Part shown: positions 1 to 7,746 of the stretch, piece after piece
Layout: every line of letters begins with the position of its first letter
Position numbering within the stretch: the stretch's first letter is position 1
NCBI RefSeq assembly: GCF_003194605.1
Contig: NZ_QHKY01000003.1
Location: forward strand, 372,001 to 436,000
Reading direction: 5' to 3'
DNA from: Nocardioides gilvus
GTDB taxonomy: Bacteria; Actinomycetota; Actinomycetes; Propionibacteriales; Nocardioidaceae
Length of the DNA stretch: 64,000 nt
Notes under the pieces: model-generated
Databases searched by the model: none
What the model saw: the letters and a program-made list of their open reading frames with translations, nothing else
Told to the model about the DNA's origin: nothing
Made by a program: the position numbers and the translations under genes

Positions 1-267
1 GCCGGCCTGGAGCATCCCGACCGAGAAGTCGCACGGCACGACCTCGGCGCCGGCCTCGGCGAACTGCACCGAGGAGACCCCGGTGCCCGCGGCGAGGTCG
101 AGGACCCGGTCACCCGGACTCGGGTCCACGGCCGCGAAGGTCTCACGGCGCCACATCGCGTCCTGACCGCCGGAGAGGACGGTGTTGGTGATGTCGTACC
201 GCTTCGCCACGGCGTCGAACATGCGTCGGACGTCGGTCGGCTGCTTGTCGAGTTCTGCACGGGCCAC
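1..267 (-). CDS. menG: Demethylmenaquinone methyltransferase (MenG/UbiE), 5' part only
   Basis: This enzyme C-methylates demethylmenaquinone with SAM in the last step of menaquinone synthesis. Only the first 89 codons are inside the window; the gene runs off the left edge. The N-terminus reads [20 protein letters not shown] followed by a YDITN segment and the SAM-binding motif [10 protein letters not shown], both typical of UbiE/MenG. The GTG start at 267 is chosen because a TAGGCT hexamer lies six bases upstream, consistent with a leaderless message. It diverges from menF, and the other men genes nearby support the menaquinone rather than the ubiquinone role. Confidence 0.9.
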   Translation of the reverse strand, partial: MARAELDKQPTDVRRMFDAVAKRYDITNTVLSGGQDAMWRRETFAAVDPSPGDRVLDLAAGTGVSSVQFAEAGAEVVPCDFSVGMLQAG

Positions 268-273
268 GCAGGG

Positions 274-279
274 AGCCTA
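274..279 (-). promoter_or_regulatory. -10 hexamer TAGGCT of menG (leaderless)
   Basis: TAGGCT on the minus strand lies six bases before the GTG start of menG. This TANNNT position implies transcription starting at or next to the start codon. No Shine-Dalgarno sequence fits in between. Confidence 0.55.
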
Positions 280-295
280 CGCAGGTCGCCCCGGC

Positions 296-334
296 GAGGG
301 TGAAACGTGAGGGTGAAACCTGAGGGTGAACCGG
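296..334 (+). repeat. Three tandem 13-base repeats between menG and menF
   Basis: GAGGGTGAAACGT (296), GAGGGTGAAACCT (309) and GAGGGTGAACCGG (322) follow one another with a strict 13-base period and share GAGGGTGAA. They sit between the two divergent -10 hexamers, overlapping the expected -35 position of menG and just upstream of that of menF. A regulator-binding role is inferred from position only. Confidence 0.6.
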
Positions 335-360
335 TGAGCGGGGGCTGCCGCCGATCGGCG

Positions 361-366
361 TACTCT
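361..366 (+). promoter_or_regulatory. -10 hexamer TACTCT of menF (leaderless)
   Basis: TACTCT lies seven bases before the GTG start of menF, and no ribosome-binding site is visible. This is the same arrangement as at menG on the other strand. Confidence 0.5.
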
Positions 367-373
367 GACGGGC

Positions 374-1663
374 GTGACAGCTCCTCACCCCACGTCGACG
401 CCGCCTGCCGCCTTCGTGGCACACACGGTGCGGATCGACGTTGACGAGGTCACCGACCTGATGGCGCTGGTGCCAGGCGAGGCGCCGGTCACCTGGCTCC
501 GCAACGGTGAGGGTCTCGTGGGCTGGGGCACCGCCGCGATGCTGCGTACGGACGGGGCGACCCGCTTCAGCGACGCCGACAAGTGGTGGGCCGAGGTGGT
601 GGCCAACGCGGAGGTGCACGACGAGGTCGGCGAGCCCGGCACCGGGCTGGTGGCCTTCGGCTCCTTCGCCTTCGCTGACCGTCCCGGCGACTCCGTGCTC
701 ACGCTCCCCCGGGTCATCGTCGGCCGTCGCGGGCAGGTGGCGTGGCGTACGACCGTCACCTCGGCCCGTGTTGATGGCGAGGCGCACGGCACCACACCCG
801 CCGAAACCGCTGTCGACGTCTCCCCCGTCGCACCCCCTTCCGGGGTCGTCTTCTCGGACGGCGCCCTGGACGGCGAGGCCTGGATGGGCGCCGTCGCCGA
901 TGCCGTGGCCCGGATCGAGGCCGGTGACCTGGAGAAGGTCGTGCTGGCCCGCGACCTGATCGCGACGGCGGACGCCGAGATCGACGTACGGTGGCCGCTC
1001 TCCCGCCTGGCCGCGCACTACCCGACCTGTTGGACCTTCCACGTCGACGGCATGTTCGGGGCGACGCCAGAGATGTTGCTGCGGCGCGAGCGCGGCCTCG
1101 TCACCTCGCGGGTGCTCGCCGGCACCATCCGGCGTACGGGCGCCGACGACCGCGACCTCGCCCTGGCCGCGACCCTGGCCCGCAGCTCCAAGGACCTCGA
1201 GGAGCACGAGTACGCGGTCCGTTCGGTCGCCGACGCCCTCGAGCCGCACTGCTCCTCGATGAACGTGCCCGAGGCGCCGTTCGTCCTGCACCTGCCCAAC
1301 GTCATGCACCTGGCCACCGACGTGAACGGGGTGGTGCACGACTCCGAGACCGTCTCCTCGCTCCGGCTGGCCGAGGCGTTGCACCCCTCCGCCGCGGTCG
1401 GGGGCACCCCCACCGCGGTCGCCACCGCCCTGATCAGCGAGATCGAGCAGATGGACCGGGCGCGCTACGCCGGACCGGTCGGCTGGATCGACGCCCGCGG
1501 GGACGGGGAGTGGGGCATCGCGCTGCGCTCCGCGAGCATCGCCGGAGACACCGTCCGGCTCTTCGCCGGCTGCGGCATCGTCGCCAGCTCTGACCCGGCC
1601 TCCGAGCTCGCCGAGTCACAAGCCAAGTTCGTGCCGGTACGCGACGCGCTCAACGCCGACTGA
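374..1663 (+). CDS. menF: Isochorismate synthase MenF
   Basis: MenF converts chorismate to isochorismate, the committed step to menaquinone in the classical pathway. The protein has 429 residues, normal for the chorismate-binding family. The C-terminal half carries family blocks such as FGATPEMLLRRERG, SRVLAGTIRR and SKDLEEHEYAVRSV, then LHPSAAVGGTPTAVA and GPVGWID near the end. The GTG start follows a TACTCT hexamer by seven bases. It is divergent from menG and close to menD, menC and menE. A siderophore-type (EntC/DhbC) isochorismate synthase is formally possible, but no siderophore genes are present. Confidence 0.93.
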   Translation: MTAPHPTSTPPAAFVAHTVRIDVDEVTDLMALVPGEAPVTWLRNGEGLVGWGTAAMLRTDGATRFSDADKWWAEVVANAEVHDEVGEPGTGLVAFGSFAFADRPGDSVLTLPRVIVGRRGQVAWRTTVTSARVDGEAHGTTPAETAVDVSPVAPPSGVVFSDGALDGEAWMGAVADAVARIEAGDLEKVVLARDLIATADAEIDVRWPLSRLAAHYPTCWTFHVDGMFGATPEMLLRRERGLVTSRVLAGTIRRTGADDRDLALAATLARSSKDLEEHEYAVRSVADALEPHCSSMNVPEAPFVLHLPNVMHLATDVNGVVHDSETVSSLRLAEALHPSAAVGGTPTAVATALISEIEQMDRARYAGPVGWIDARGDGEWGIALRSASIAGDTVRLFAGCGIVASSDPASELAESQAKFVPVRDALNAD

Positions 1664-1722
1664 GGACGCCAACCCGCGACAAATCCCGGGACACAACTGC
1701 TGACGTGCCGGAGGATTGCGCC

Positions 1723-1911
1723 ATGGACTGGGACGTGATCGTTGCGGGCGTGCTGCTCGTACCAGCGATCTATTTCGCCAGACGTCTCGACGGGTGGCCC
1801 TCATGGGTGCTGTGGGCGGTAGCCGCCGTACTTGGCCTGAGCGTGCTCATCTACATCTGGATCCACGCCATCTGGTACGGCCTGCTCTTCTTGTTCCGCG
1901 ACTATTTCTAG
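1723..1911 (+). CDS. Small membrane protein, 62 aa
   Basis: Function unknown. The ATG at 1723 is preferred over the upstream in-frame GTG at 1705 because GGAGG (1710-1714) stands eight bases before it. The short product has two hydrophobic segments, roughly residues 4-18 (VIVAGVLLVPAIYFA) and 26-56 (VLWAVAAVLGLSVLIYIWIH and beyond), and ends in an aromatic FLFRDYF. It follows menF by about 60 bases and converges on the MBL-fold gene. No domain assignment is possible. Confidence 0.6.
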   Translation: MDWDVIVAGVLLVPAIYFARRLDGWPSWVLWAVAAVLGLSVLIYIWIHAIWYGLLFLFRDYF

Positions 1912-1948
1912 ACGCACCCATCCATGATCAGGGAGCCCTCCCCGCAGC

Positions 1949-2593
1949 TCAGAGCCCGGAGAGCTCCTCGCCCACGGCGAGCCGGGTCCAGCCCAGCCCG
2001 CGCGGACCGTTCAGGTTCTTCATCGCGCCGTCGAGCACGCCCAGACCGACCTCGGTGTAGATCGCGTCGTGGATCGCCAGGTTCTTCTCGGCTCCGACCT
2101 CGCGGACGAAGTCGACGGCCTCGCTCAGCTTGAGCCAGGGGGCCGAAGCGGGCGCGAGCAGCAGGTCGACCGCCTCGCCGGGCGCCAGCAGGGCGTCTCC
2201 GGGGTGGTAGATCTTCTTCTCGCCCACGGTCAGGACGTAGCCACTGTTGTGGATGCGCGGGATGTCGGGGTGGATGATCGCGTGGTCCTCGCCGACGACC
2301 CGGACCGGCAGACCAGCGGTGAACTCGTCGCCCGGCTGCACGACGGTGAGTCGCTCCGCCAGGTCGGGGGCGTCCGCGCGGATCTGCGCCGCGACCGCCT
2401 CGATCGTGTAGATGGCGGCGTCGCAGGCGCGCAGATTGTCGGCGCTGTAGTGGTCGAAGTGCTCGTGGGTGATGAGCACGGTGTCGGCTCCCTCGACCGA
2501 CTCCGGACCGGTCAACCCTCCGGGGTCCAGGACCAGGGTCGATCCGTCGTGCTCGATGCGGACACAGGCATGGCCAAACTTGGTGATCCTCAT
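1949..2593 (-). CDS. MBL-fold metal-dependent hydrolase (UlaG/YfiN-like)
   Basis: A 214-residue metallo-beta-lactamase-fold protein. The metal-binding motif HEHFDH is at residues 43-48, preceded by the family start MRITKFGHACVRIEHDG and LVLDPGG. Later histidines in EDHAIIHPDIP and KKIYHPGDALL supply the remaining ligands. The short, single-domain form resembles UPF0173/UlaG-type hydrolases of unknown substrate. Start at ATG 2593, with TAGACT eight bases upstream. It diverges from the GH16 gene. The substrate cannot be inferred from context. Confidence 0.85.
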   Translation of the reverse strand: MRITKFGHACVRIEHDGSTLVLDPGGLTGPESVEGADTVLITHEHFDHYSADNLRACDAAIYTIEAVAAQIRADAPDLAERLTVVQPGDEFTAGLPVRVVGEDHAIIHPDIPRIHNSGYVLTVGEKKIYHPGDALLAPGEAVDLLLAPASAPWLKLSEAVDFVREVGAEKNLAIHDAIYTEVGLGVLDGAMKNLNGPRGLGWTRLAVGEELSGL

Positions 2594-2601
2594 GCCCGCT
2601 G

Positions 2602-2607
2602 AGTCTA
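2602..2607 (-). promoter_or_regulatory. -10 hexamer TAGACT of the MBL-fold gene
   Basis: TAGACT on the minus strand lies eight bases before the ATG at 2593. This suits a leaderless or nearly leaderless transcript. Confidence 0.45.
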
Positions 2608-2701
2608 GTGCGGCATTCCACTTCCGTGTTCAACCAAGTTCTTCGCCGATCTTCGTTAACCTTGCACGACTCATCCGTACCTGAAGGGGGGACCGCCAGT
2701 C

Positions 2702-3973
2702 ATGCGCGGTCGACGCATCACGGCCATCGCGGCCACCATTCTCATCTCCGCCGGAGTGCTGCAGGCCTGCAGCACCGGTTCGGAGTCCACCGAGACCACC
2801 AAGACGTCGGACAACACCGCGGCCATCGCCACGGTCTCCGCCTCGACGGTCATCGCCAAGCGTGCGCAGAAGATCAAGGGCGCCAAGAAGGCGAGCAAGG
2901 TCACCGCGACGGTCCTGCCCCAGATTTCGCAGCCCGGCAAGAAGGCCACCTCGCCCACCTCGGCGAAGGCCGTGGTCAGCGTGAGCGTCGCGCCGAGGCG
3001 TCGTACCGTCGTCACCCTCCAGGCGAAGTCCGGCAAGAAGTGGAAGAACGTCGCCGCTGCCGCCACCGCGAAGAACGGCAAGCACGTCTTCAAGGCCAGC
3101 GCCAAGCGCGGCGGCAAGGCCGCTACCTACCGGGTCAAGGTCGGCGGCCGCGTCTCCAAGAGCGCCTCGACGGCGAAGTGGCTGAAGCCGACGTTCTCCG
3201 AGACCTTCAGCGGCCGCAAGCTCTCCAGCAAGTGGATCCACCGCGGGGGGACCTACAACCCCGAGGGTCTGCGAGTGTGCTCCCGCGGAAGCGCCAAGGC
3301 CGTCAAGGTCTCCGGCGGCGCCGTGCGGTTGAGCGTCATCAAGGACAAGTCCAAGGGCAAGAAGAAGTGCACTGCCAGGCGCGGCGGCAAGTCGATCGGC
3401 AAGTACGACTACCGCCTCAACGGTCACATCGGCACCGAGAACAAGTTCAGCTTCAAGTACGGCGTCGCTGCGGCCCGCATCAAGTTCCCCAAGGACCGCG
3501 GCCAGCACGGCGCCTTCTGGCTCCAGCCCCAGACCCGTGTCGCCAACTCGGTGAACCCGAGGCTCACCGGTGCCGAGATCGACATCATCGAGTCGTTCGG
3601 CCAGGCCTCCGGCCCCAAGGGTGCCCTCGGCCTCACCTCCTTCACCTACCACTGGAAGAACCGGGGCGGTAAGCCCGTGCCGGTGAAGACGGGCAACTGG
3701 CTCAAGAACACCAACCAGCTGCTCAACGGCAAGAAGGACTCGTGGAGCAGCGGCTACCACGTCTTCTCGGTCGAGTGGACGCCGACGGAGTACATCATGC
3801 GGATCGACGGCCAGGAGACCTGGCGCAGCAAGGCCGGCGTCTCCGGCCAGCCGCAGTACGCGATCCTCTCGCTGCTCTCCTCCGACTACGAGCTGAAGAG
3901 CCTGGGCGGCGACAAGAAGTTGCCCCAGCACATGCACGTCGACTGGATGCGCGTCTGGGAGACCGGCAAGTGA
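2702..3973 (+). CDS. GH16-family glycoside hydrolase lipoprotein
   Basis: A 423-residue lipoprotein. The signal peptide ends at lipobox LQAC with Cys23. Residues about 50-160 form an unusually lysine-rich, beta-predicted segment of unknown role. The rest is a GH16 (laminarinase-like) domain with the signature EIDIIE, whose two glutamates are residues 292 (nucleophile) and 297 (acid/base), flanked by GAFWLQPQ and, later, YHVFSVEWTPTEYIMRIDG. Both catalytic residues are intact, so it is probably an active endo-beta-glucanase or related enzyme at the cell surface. A purine-rich GAAGGGGGGA precedes the ATG. It ends before a strong bidirectional hairpin shared with menD. Confidence 0.88.
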   Translation: MRGRRITAIAATILISAGVLQACSTGSESTETTKTSDNTAAIATVSASTVIAKRAQKIKGAKKASKVTATVLPQISQPGKKATSPTSAKAVVSVSVAPRRRTVVTLQAKSGKKWKNVAAAATAKNGKHVFKASAKRGGKAATYRVKVGGRVSKSASTAKWLKPTFSETFSGRKLSSKWIHRGGTYNPEGLRVCSRGSAKAVKVSGGAVRLSVIKDKSKGKKKCTARRGGKSIGKYDYRLNGHIGTENKFSFKYGVAAARIKFPKDRGQHGAFWLQPQTRVANSVNPRLTGAEIDIIESFGQASGPKGALGLTSFTYHWKNRGGKPVPVKTGNWLKNTNQLLNGKKDSWSSGYHVFSVEWTPTEYIMRIDGQETWRSKAGVSGQPQYAILSLLSSDYELKSLGGDKKLPQHMHVDWMRVWETGK

Positions 3974-4001
3974 GCTGATCGACCACTCACACGCCACACC
4001 C

Positions 4002-4035
4002 GAACGGGTCAGGGACGCAGGTCCCTGATCCGTTC
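4002..4035. terminator. Bidirectional hairpin terminator between GH16 gene and menD
   Basis: GAACGGGTCAGGGAC (4002-4016) pairs with GTCCCTGATCCGTTC (4021-4035), a 15-bp stem with one G-T pair and a GCAG loop. It lies between convergent genes, and the menD stop codon is inside the stem. There is no long U tract, which is common in actinobacteria. Confidence 0.75.
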
Positions 4036-5643
4036 GTCCATTTCGCGGCGGGTGTCGCGACGGACCTTCACCTCGATGACCTCAAGACCCCCAGCCGGTT
4101 GCGCCAGGGCGTGCTCGAGCTCGGCCAGTGACTCCACGCGCCAGTGCGGCGTACGGGTGGCGGCGCAGAGCGAGGCGATGTCGACGCCGTGCGGAGTGCC
4201 GAAGAGCCGCTCGAAGGCGTGGACGTGGTCATCGGCCCCCTGCTCGAGCAGGGAGAAGATCGATCCGCCGTCGTCGTTGACCACCACGACGGTGAGGTCA
4301 GGGGTGGTCTCAGCCGGCCCGATGACCAGGCCGTTCGCGTCGTGCAGGAAGGTCACGTCGCCCATCAGCGCGATGGCCCTCGTGTCGCTCAACCCCGCGT
4401 GCGTACGACCGAGGGCCGCGCCGATCGCGCTGCTCACCACCCCGTCGATCCCGGCCAGTCCACGGTTGGCGAGCACCAGGGGCAGCCCCGGGGTCGCTCG
4501 GGGCGTCATCATCAGGTCGAGGTCACGCACCGGGCTGGACGGCCCGACGAAGAGCAGGCCGTCACCGTCGACGGCTCGCGCCACGGCACCGGCCACCTCC
4601 TGGGCAGTGAGCTCAGGGACCGAACCCAACAGCTCGGCGACGTGACCGGTCAGGGCGCGACCTGCGTCCTGCCACTGGGCGAGCCACTCGGCGCCCGCGG
4701 AGACCTCTGCAGGCCCCGACGGGGGCTCGGCGTGAGCGACCTGGAGCGTACGGGCCACCGGGAACGGGCGCCGGGCCCAGCGACCCAGCGGGTCGATGTC
4801 CACGACCTCCACGTCGTCGCGGGACAGGAGTTGGGTGACCGGACGGGTCAACGTGGGGTGGCCCAGCAGCACGACCCGTTCGATGCGTCGGCCCAGGTGT
4901 CCGTCGAGGAGCAGTCGATAGGGACCCACTGCATGGGCACCCGAGCGGGCCCCCGAGCTGGGCTCGGCCAACAGCGGCCACCCACCCTGCTCGGCGAGCA
5001 CCCGGGCGGCCGGACCTGCGCTGTCGCCGGCGACCACGACCGTACGCGGCCCCTGCGGCAGAGGTGCCGAACCGGTCAGCGACTGCTCGGCGGCACCGGG
5101 CGCGACGTAGGCCTCCGCAGGGGGCCGCGGCTCCCAACGGTCCTCGGGCATCAACGGGTCGTCGAACTGGACGTTCAGGTGGACCGGCCCGCCGGTGGCG
5201 AGCAGCGCCGCGACCACGGACGCGGCATCCTGCCCGGACGCGATGTCCCCGCCCAACGACCGCGGCAGCAGGCCGACCTGGTCGGTCGTCTGGTTGGCGC
5301 TGGTCCCGCGCAGCCGTGCCGGGCGGTCAGCGGTGACGGCGATGAGCGGCACCCCGCTGTGGTGGGCCTCGAGCGCGGCCGGCGCCAGGTTGGCCACCGC
5401 TGTGCCGGACGTGCAGGAGACGACGACGGGGCGCGACGACGTACGCGCCAGGCCGAGCGCCAGGAAGGCGCCACTGCGCTCGTCGATCCGGGTGTGCAAC
5501 CGCAGCAGTCCTGCTCGTTCGGCGTCGAGGAGGGCGAACGACAGGGGTGCGTTGCGAGAGCCGGGCGAGAGCACGGCGTCGCGCACACCCTCGTCCAGCA
5601 GGGCCTGCACGACCTGCCGTGCCAGGTGCGTGGAGTCGTTCAC
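4009..5643 (-). CDS. menD: 2-succinyl-5-enolpyruvyl-6-hydroxy-3-cyclohexene-1-carboxylate synthase MenD
   Basis: A thiamine-diphosphate enzyme joining isochorismate and 2-oxoglutarate in menaquinone synthesis. It has 544 residues from the GTG at 5643, which overlaps the menC stop as GTGA; a longer frame exists upstream but lies inside menC. Family features include VLSPGSRNAPLSFAL near the N-terminus, SCTSGTAVANLAPA, TADRPARLRGTSANQTTDQ, and the ThDP/Mg region GDVTFLHDANGL followed by VVNDDGGSIFSLLEQ. It is the last gene of the menE-menC-menD operon, and the terminator overlaps its 3' end. Confidence 0.95.
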   Translation of the reverse strand: MNDSTHLARQVVQALLDEGVRDAVLSPGSRNAPLSFALLDAERAGLLRLHTRIDERSGAFLALGLARTSSRPVVVSCTSGTAVANLAPAALEAHHSGVPLIAVTADRPARLRGTSANQTTDQVGLLPRSLGGDIASGQDAASVVAALLATGGPVHLNVQFDDPLMPEDRWEPRPPAEAYVAPGAAEQSLTGSAPLPQGPRTVVVAGDSAGPAARVLAEQGGWPLLAEPSSGARSGAHAVGPYRLLLDGHLGRRIERVVLLGHPTLTRPVTQLLSRDDVEVVDIDPLGRWARRPFPVARTLQVAHAEPPSGPAEVSAGAEWLAQWQDAGRALTGHVAELLGSVPELTAQEVAGAVARAVDGDGLLFVGPSSPVRDLDLMMTPRATPGLPLVLANRGLAGIDGVVSSAIGAALGRTHAGLSDTRAIALMGDVTFLHDANGLVIGPAETTPDLTVVVVNDDGGSIFSLLEQGADDHVHAFERLFGTPHGVDIASLCAATRTPHWRVESLAELEHALAQPAGGLEVIEVKVRRDTRREMDERIRDLRP

Positions 5644-6599
5644 AGGCAACGATCCTGCCGCAGCGCCTCGACCTCGGCGAGCCTGCCCTCCCAATGTGCG
5701 ATCCGGTCGGGGGCCGCAGCGAGCCGGGCGAGCGCCGCCTCGTCCACCGCGACGGGCCGCACCGGCAGGTGCCCGTCGACCGGGAGCAGGGAGTCGAGGA
5801 CCAGGTCGTCGGTGAAGAGTTGCACGGTGGCGAGACCGCAGGCGTGCTCGAGCGTGGGCAGAGCGGCCGCCAAGGCGACTCCGGCGGCGATCCCGACGCT
5901 GCTCTCCAACGCCGACGAGACGACGACGGGCAGACCGATCTCCTCGGCGATCCGCAGGCAGGCTCGGACGCCACCCAGCGGCTGCACCTTGAGCACCGCG
6001 ATGTCGGCGGCCTCGAGGTCGCGCACCCGGTAGGGGTCCTCGGCTCGGCGGATCGACTCGTCAGCCGCGATCGGGACGTCGACCCGACGACGTACGCGGG
6101 CCAGGTCCTCGACCTCGGCGCAGGGCTGCTCGACGTACTCCAGCCCGCCGGCCGCCCGGTCGAGCACCGCGATGGCGGCGACCGCCTCGTCGACCGACCA
6201 CCCACCGTTGACGTCGACGCGGACCTTTCCGTCCGGGCCGAGCGCGTCACGCACCGCCTCGACCCGGGCGATGTCGTCGGCCAGCGTCTGACCGCGCTCG
6301 GCGATCTTGACCTTGGCGGTCGTGCAGCCACCGGCCGTCACGATGGCGTGGGCGCGTGCGGCGTCGACGGCCGGGACGGTGACGTTGACCGGGACCCGGT
6401 CACGTACGGGGGCGGGCCAGTCGCCGTCAGCAGCCTCCAGAGCGCAGCGCAACCAGGGCTCGGCGACCTCGGGTGGGTACTCCAGAAAGGGGCTCCACTC
6501 GCCCCACCCGGCCGCGCCACGAAGCAGGACGCCTTCGCGCACGGTGATCCCGCGGAAGCGGGTGCGCAGCGGCACGGACCAGACGTACGTCCGCGTCAT
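5640..6599 (-). CDS. menC: o-Succinylbenzoate synthase MenC
   Basis: An enolase-superfamily dehydratase of 319 residues that makes o-succinylbenzoate. The catalytic KxK appears as TAKVKIAERG, followed by the metal ligands in RVDVNGGW, YVEQPC and IAADESIR, and a lysine in AVLKVQPLGG. It overlaps menE by ATGA at its start and menD by GTGA at its stop, so translation of the three is coupled. Confidence 0.94.
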   Translation of the reverse strand: MTRTYVWSVPLRTRFRGITVREGVLLRGAAGWGEWSPFLEYPPEVAEPWLRCALEAADGDWPAPVRDRVPVNVTVPAVDAARAHAIVTAGGCTTAKVKIAERGQTLADDIARVEAVRDALGPDGKVRVDVNGGWSVDEAVAAIAVLDRAAGGLEYVEQPCAEVEDLARVRRRVDVPIAADESIRRAEDPYRVRDLEAADIAVLKVQPLGGVRACLRIAEEIGLPVVVSSALESSVGIAAGVALAAALPTLEHACGLATVQLFTDDLVLDSLLPVDGHLPVRPVAVDEAALARLAAAPDRIAHWEGRLAEVEALRQDRCL

Positions 6600-7687
6600 C
6601 GTCGCTCCCCCGCCCGGTGGTCTGCGCGGGTGTCCGCTCCGGTGTCCGCCTTCTGGGCCAACTCCCGGAGTGCTTGGCGGTCGACCTTGCCGTTGGCCAG
6701 CAGCGGCATCGCGTCGAGGCGCACCACGCGTCGCGGGGCCCAGGCCCGCGGGTGCTGGGCGGCCACCCAGTCGCGCAACTCAGCGGTCGCTGGGACGGCT
6801 TGGGCGGAGTCAGCGGTGACGAGCGCGACGACCTCGTGGCCCCACTCCTGGCTCTCGACCCCGACGACCTCGACCTGGTCGAGCGCCGGGTGCTGACGGA
6901 GTCGGGCGGCCACTGCCGGCAGCGGCACGTTGACCCCGCCGCTGACCACCACGTCGTCAAGGCGCCCGAGCACCTGCAGGTGACCGTCCTCGTCGAGCCG
7001 GCCGGCGTCCGCGGTCACGTACCAGCCGTCGACCAAGGTCTCGGCAGTCAACTCGGGGTCACCGTCGTAGCCGGCGAAGATCGTCGGTCCGCCGAGTCGG
7101 ATCCGACCGTCGGCGGCGAGGCTCAGCGCCACACCGTCCAACGGGACGCCGTCGTAGACGCAGCCGCCGGCCGTCTCGGAGGCGCCGTACGTCGCGACGA
7201 CCCGGATGCCGGCGGCCTCCGCGCGGTCCCGCAACGCGGGATCGATCGGGCCGCCACCGAGGAGGACAGCCTGCATGGCGGCCAGCGCGGCGACGTCATC
7301 GGGAGAGCCCATGAGCCGGTGCAGTTGGGTGGGCACTAGCGACGTGAACTCGGCCGCGCCACGCTCATCGCTCCAGGCACCGAGGACGGGGTCGTGGCCC
7401 GCGACGAGCGAGCGCACGATCACCTGCACCCCGGCGACGTACGAGGAGGGCAGCACGAGAGCCCAGCGACCACCGTTGGCACCGTGAGCAGCGCAGTGAC
7501 CGCCCAGGCGACGCGCAGAGGCCGCGACGGACGCCAGGACTGCCTCCCGGGTCAGGACGACGCGCTTGGGTTGACCGGTCGAGCCGGAGGTCTCGATCAG
7601 CAGGTGAGCGGGCTCCTCGGCGTCGAGCCACGCCCGCAGTTGTGCCACGGCGAGTGACGGGTCGTCGGACGGGCGCAGGAGTTCCAC
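6596..7687 (-). CDS. menE: o-Succinylbenzoate-CoA ligase MenE
   Basis: An AMP-forming ligase that activates o-succinylbenzoate. The phosphate-binding motif reads ETSGSTGQPKRVVLT, then ATYGASETAGG (A5 region), GWYVTADAGRLDEDGHLQVLGRLDD and a C-terminal NGKVDRQALRE containing the catalytic lysine. GTG 7687 is chosen because TAGCGT ends seven bases before it, giving 363 residues; GTG 7696 is the alternative. The protein is short because the N-terminal region is compact, as in many actinobacterial MenE proteins. First gene of the operon. Confidence 0.92.
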   Translation of the reverse strand: MELLRPSDDPSLAVAQLRAWLDAEEPAHLLIETSGSTGQPKRVVLTREAVLASVAASARRLGGHCAAHGANGGRWALVLPSSYVAGVQVIVRSLVAGHDPVLGAWSDERGAAEFTSLVPTQLHRLMGSPDDVAALAAMQAVLLGGGPIDPALRDRAEAAGIRVVATYGASETAGGCVYDGVPLDGVALSLAADGRIRLGGPTIFAGYDGDPELTAETLVDGWYVTADAGRLDEDGHLQVLGRLDDVVVSGGVNVPLPAVAARLRQHPALDQVEVVGVESQEWGHEVVALVTADSAQAVPATAELRDWVAAQHPRAWAPRRVVRLDAMPLLANGKVDRQALRELAQKADTGADTRADHRAGERR

Positions 7688-7694
7688 GCCCCTC

Positions 7695-7700
7695 ACGCTA
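7695..7700 (-). promoter_or_regulatory. -10 hexamer TAGCGT of the menE-menC-menD operon
   Basis: TAGCGT on the minus strand lies seven bases before the GTG at 7687, in the leaderless arrangement seen elsewhere in the window. Confidence 0.5.
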
Positions 7701-7746
7701 GTTGCTCGCAGGTCGGCCGCGGCGCTGCGGGGTGAGCAGGCAGGAC

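Noticed and set aside
1929..1943. Short GGGAG/CTCCC hairpin as terminator between the small membrane gene and the MBL gene
   Set aside because: Only five base pairs with a two-base loop; too weak to claim.
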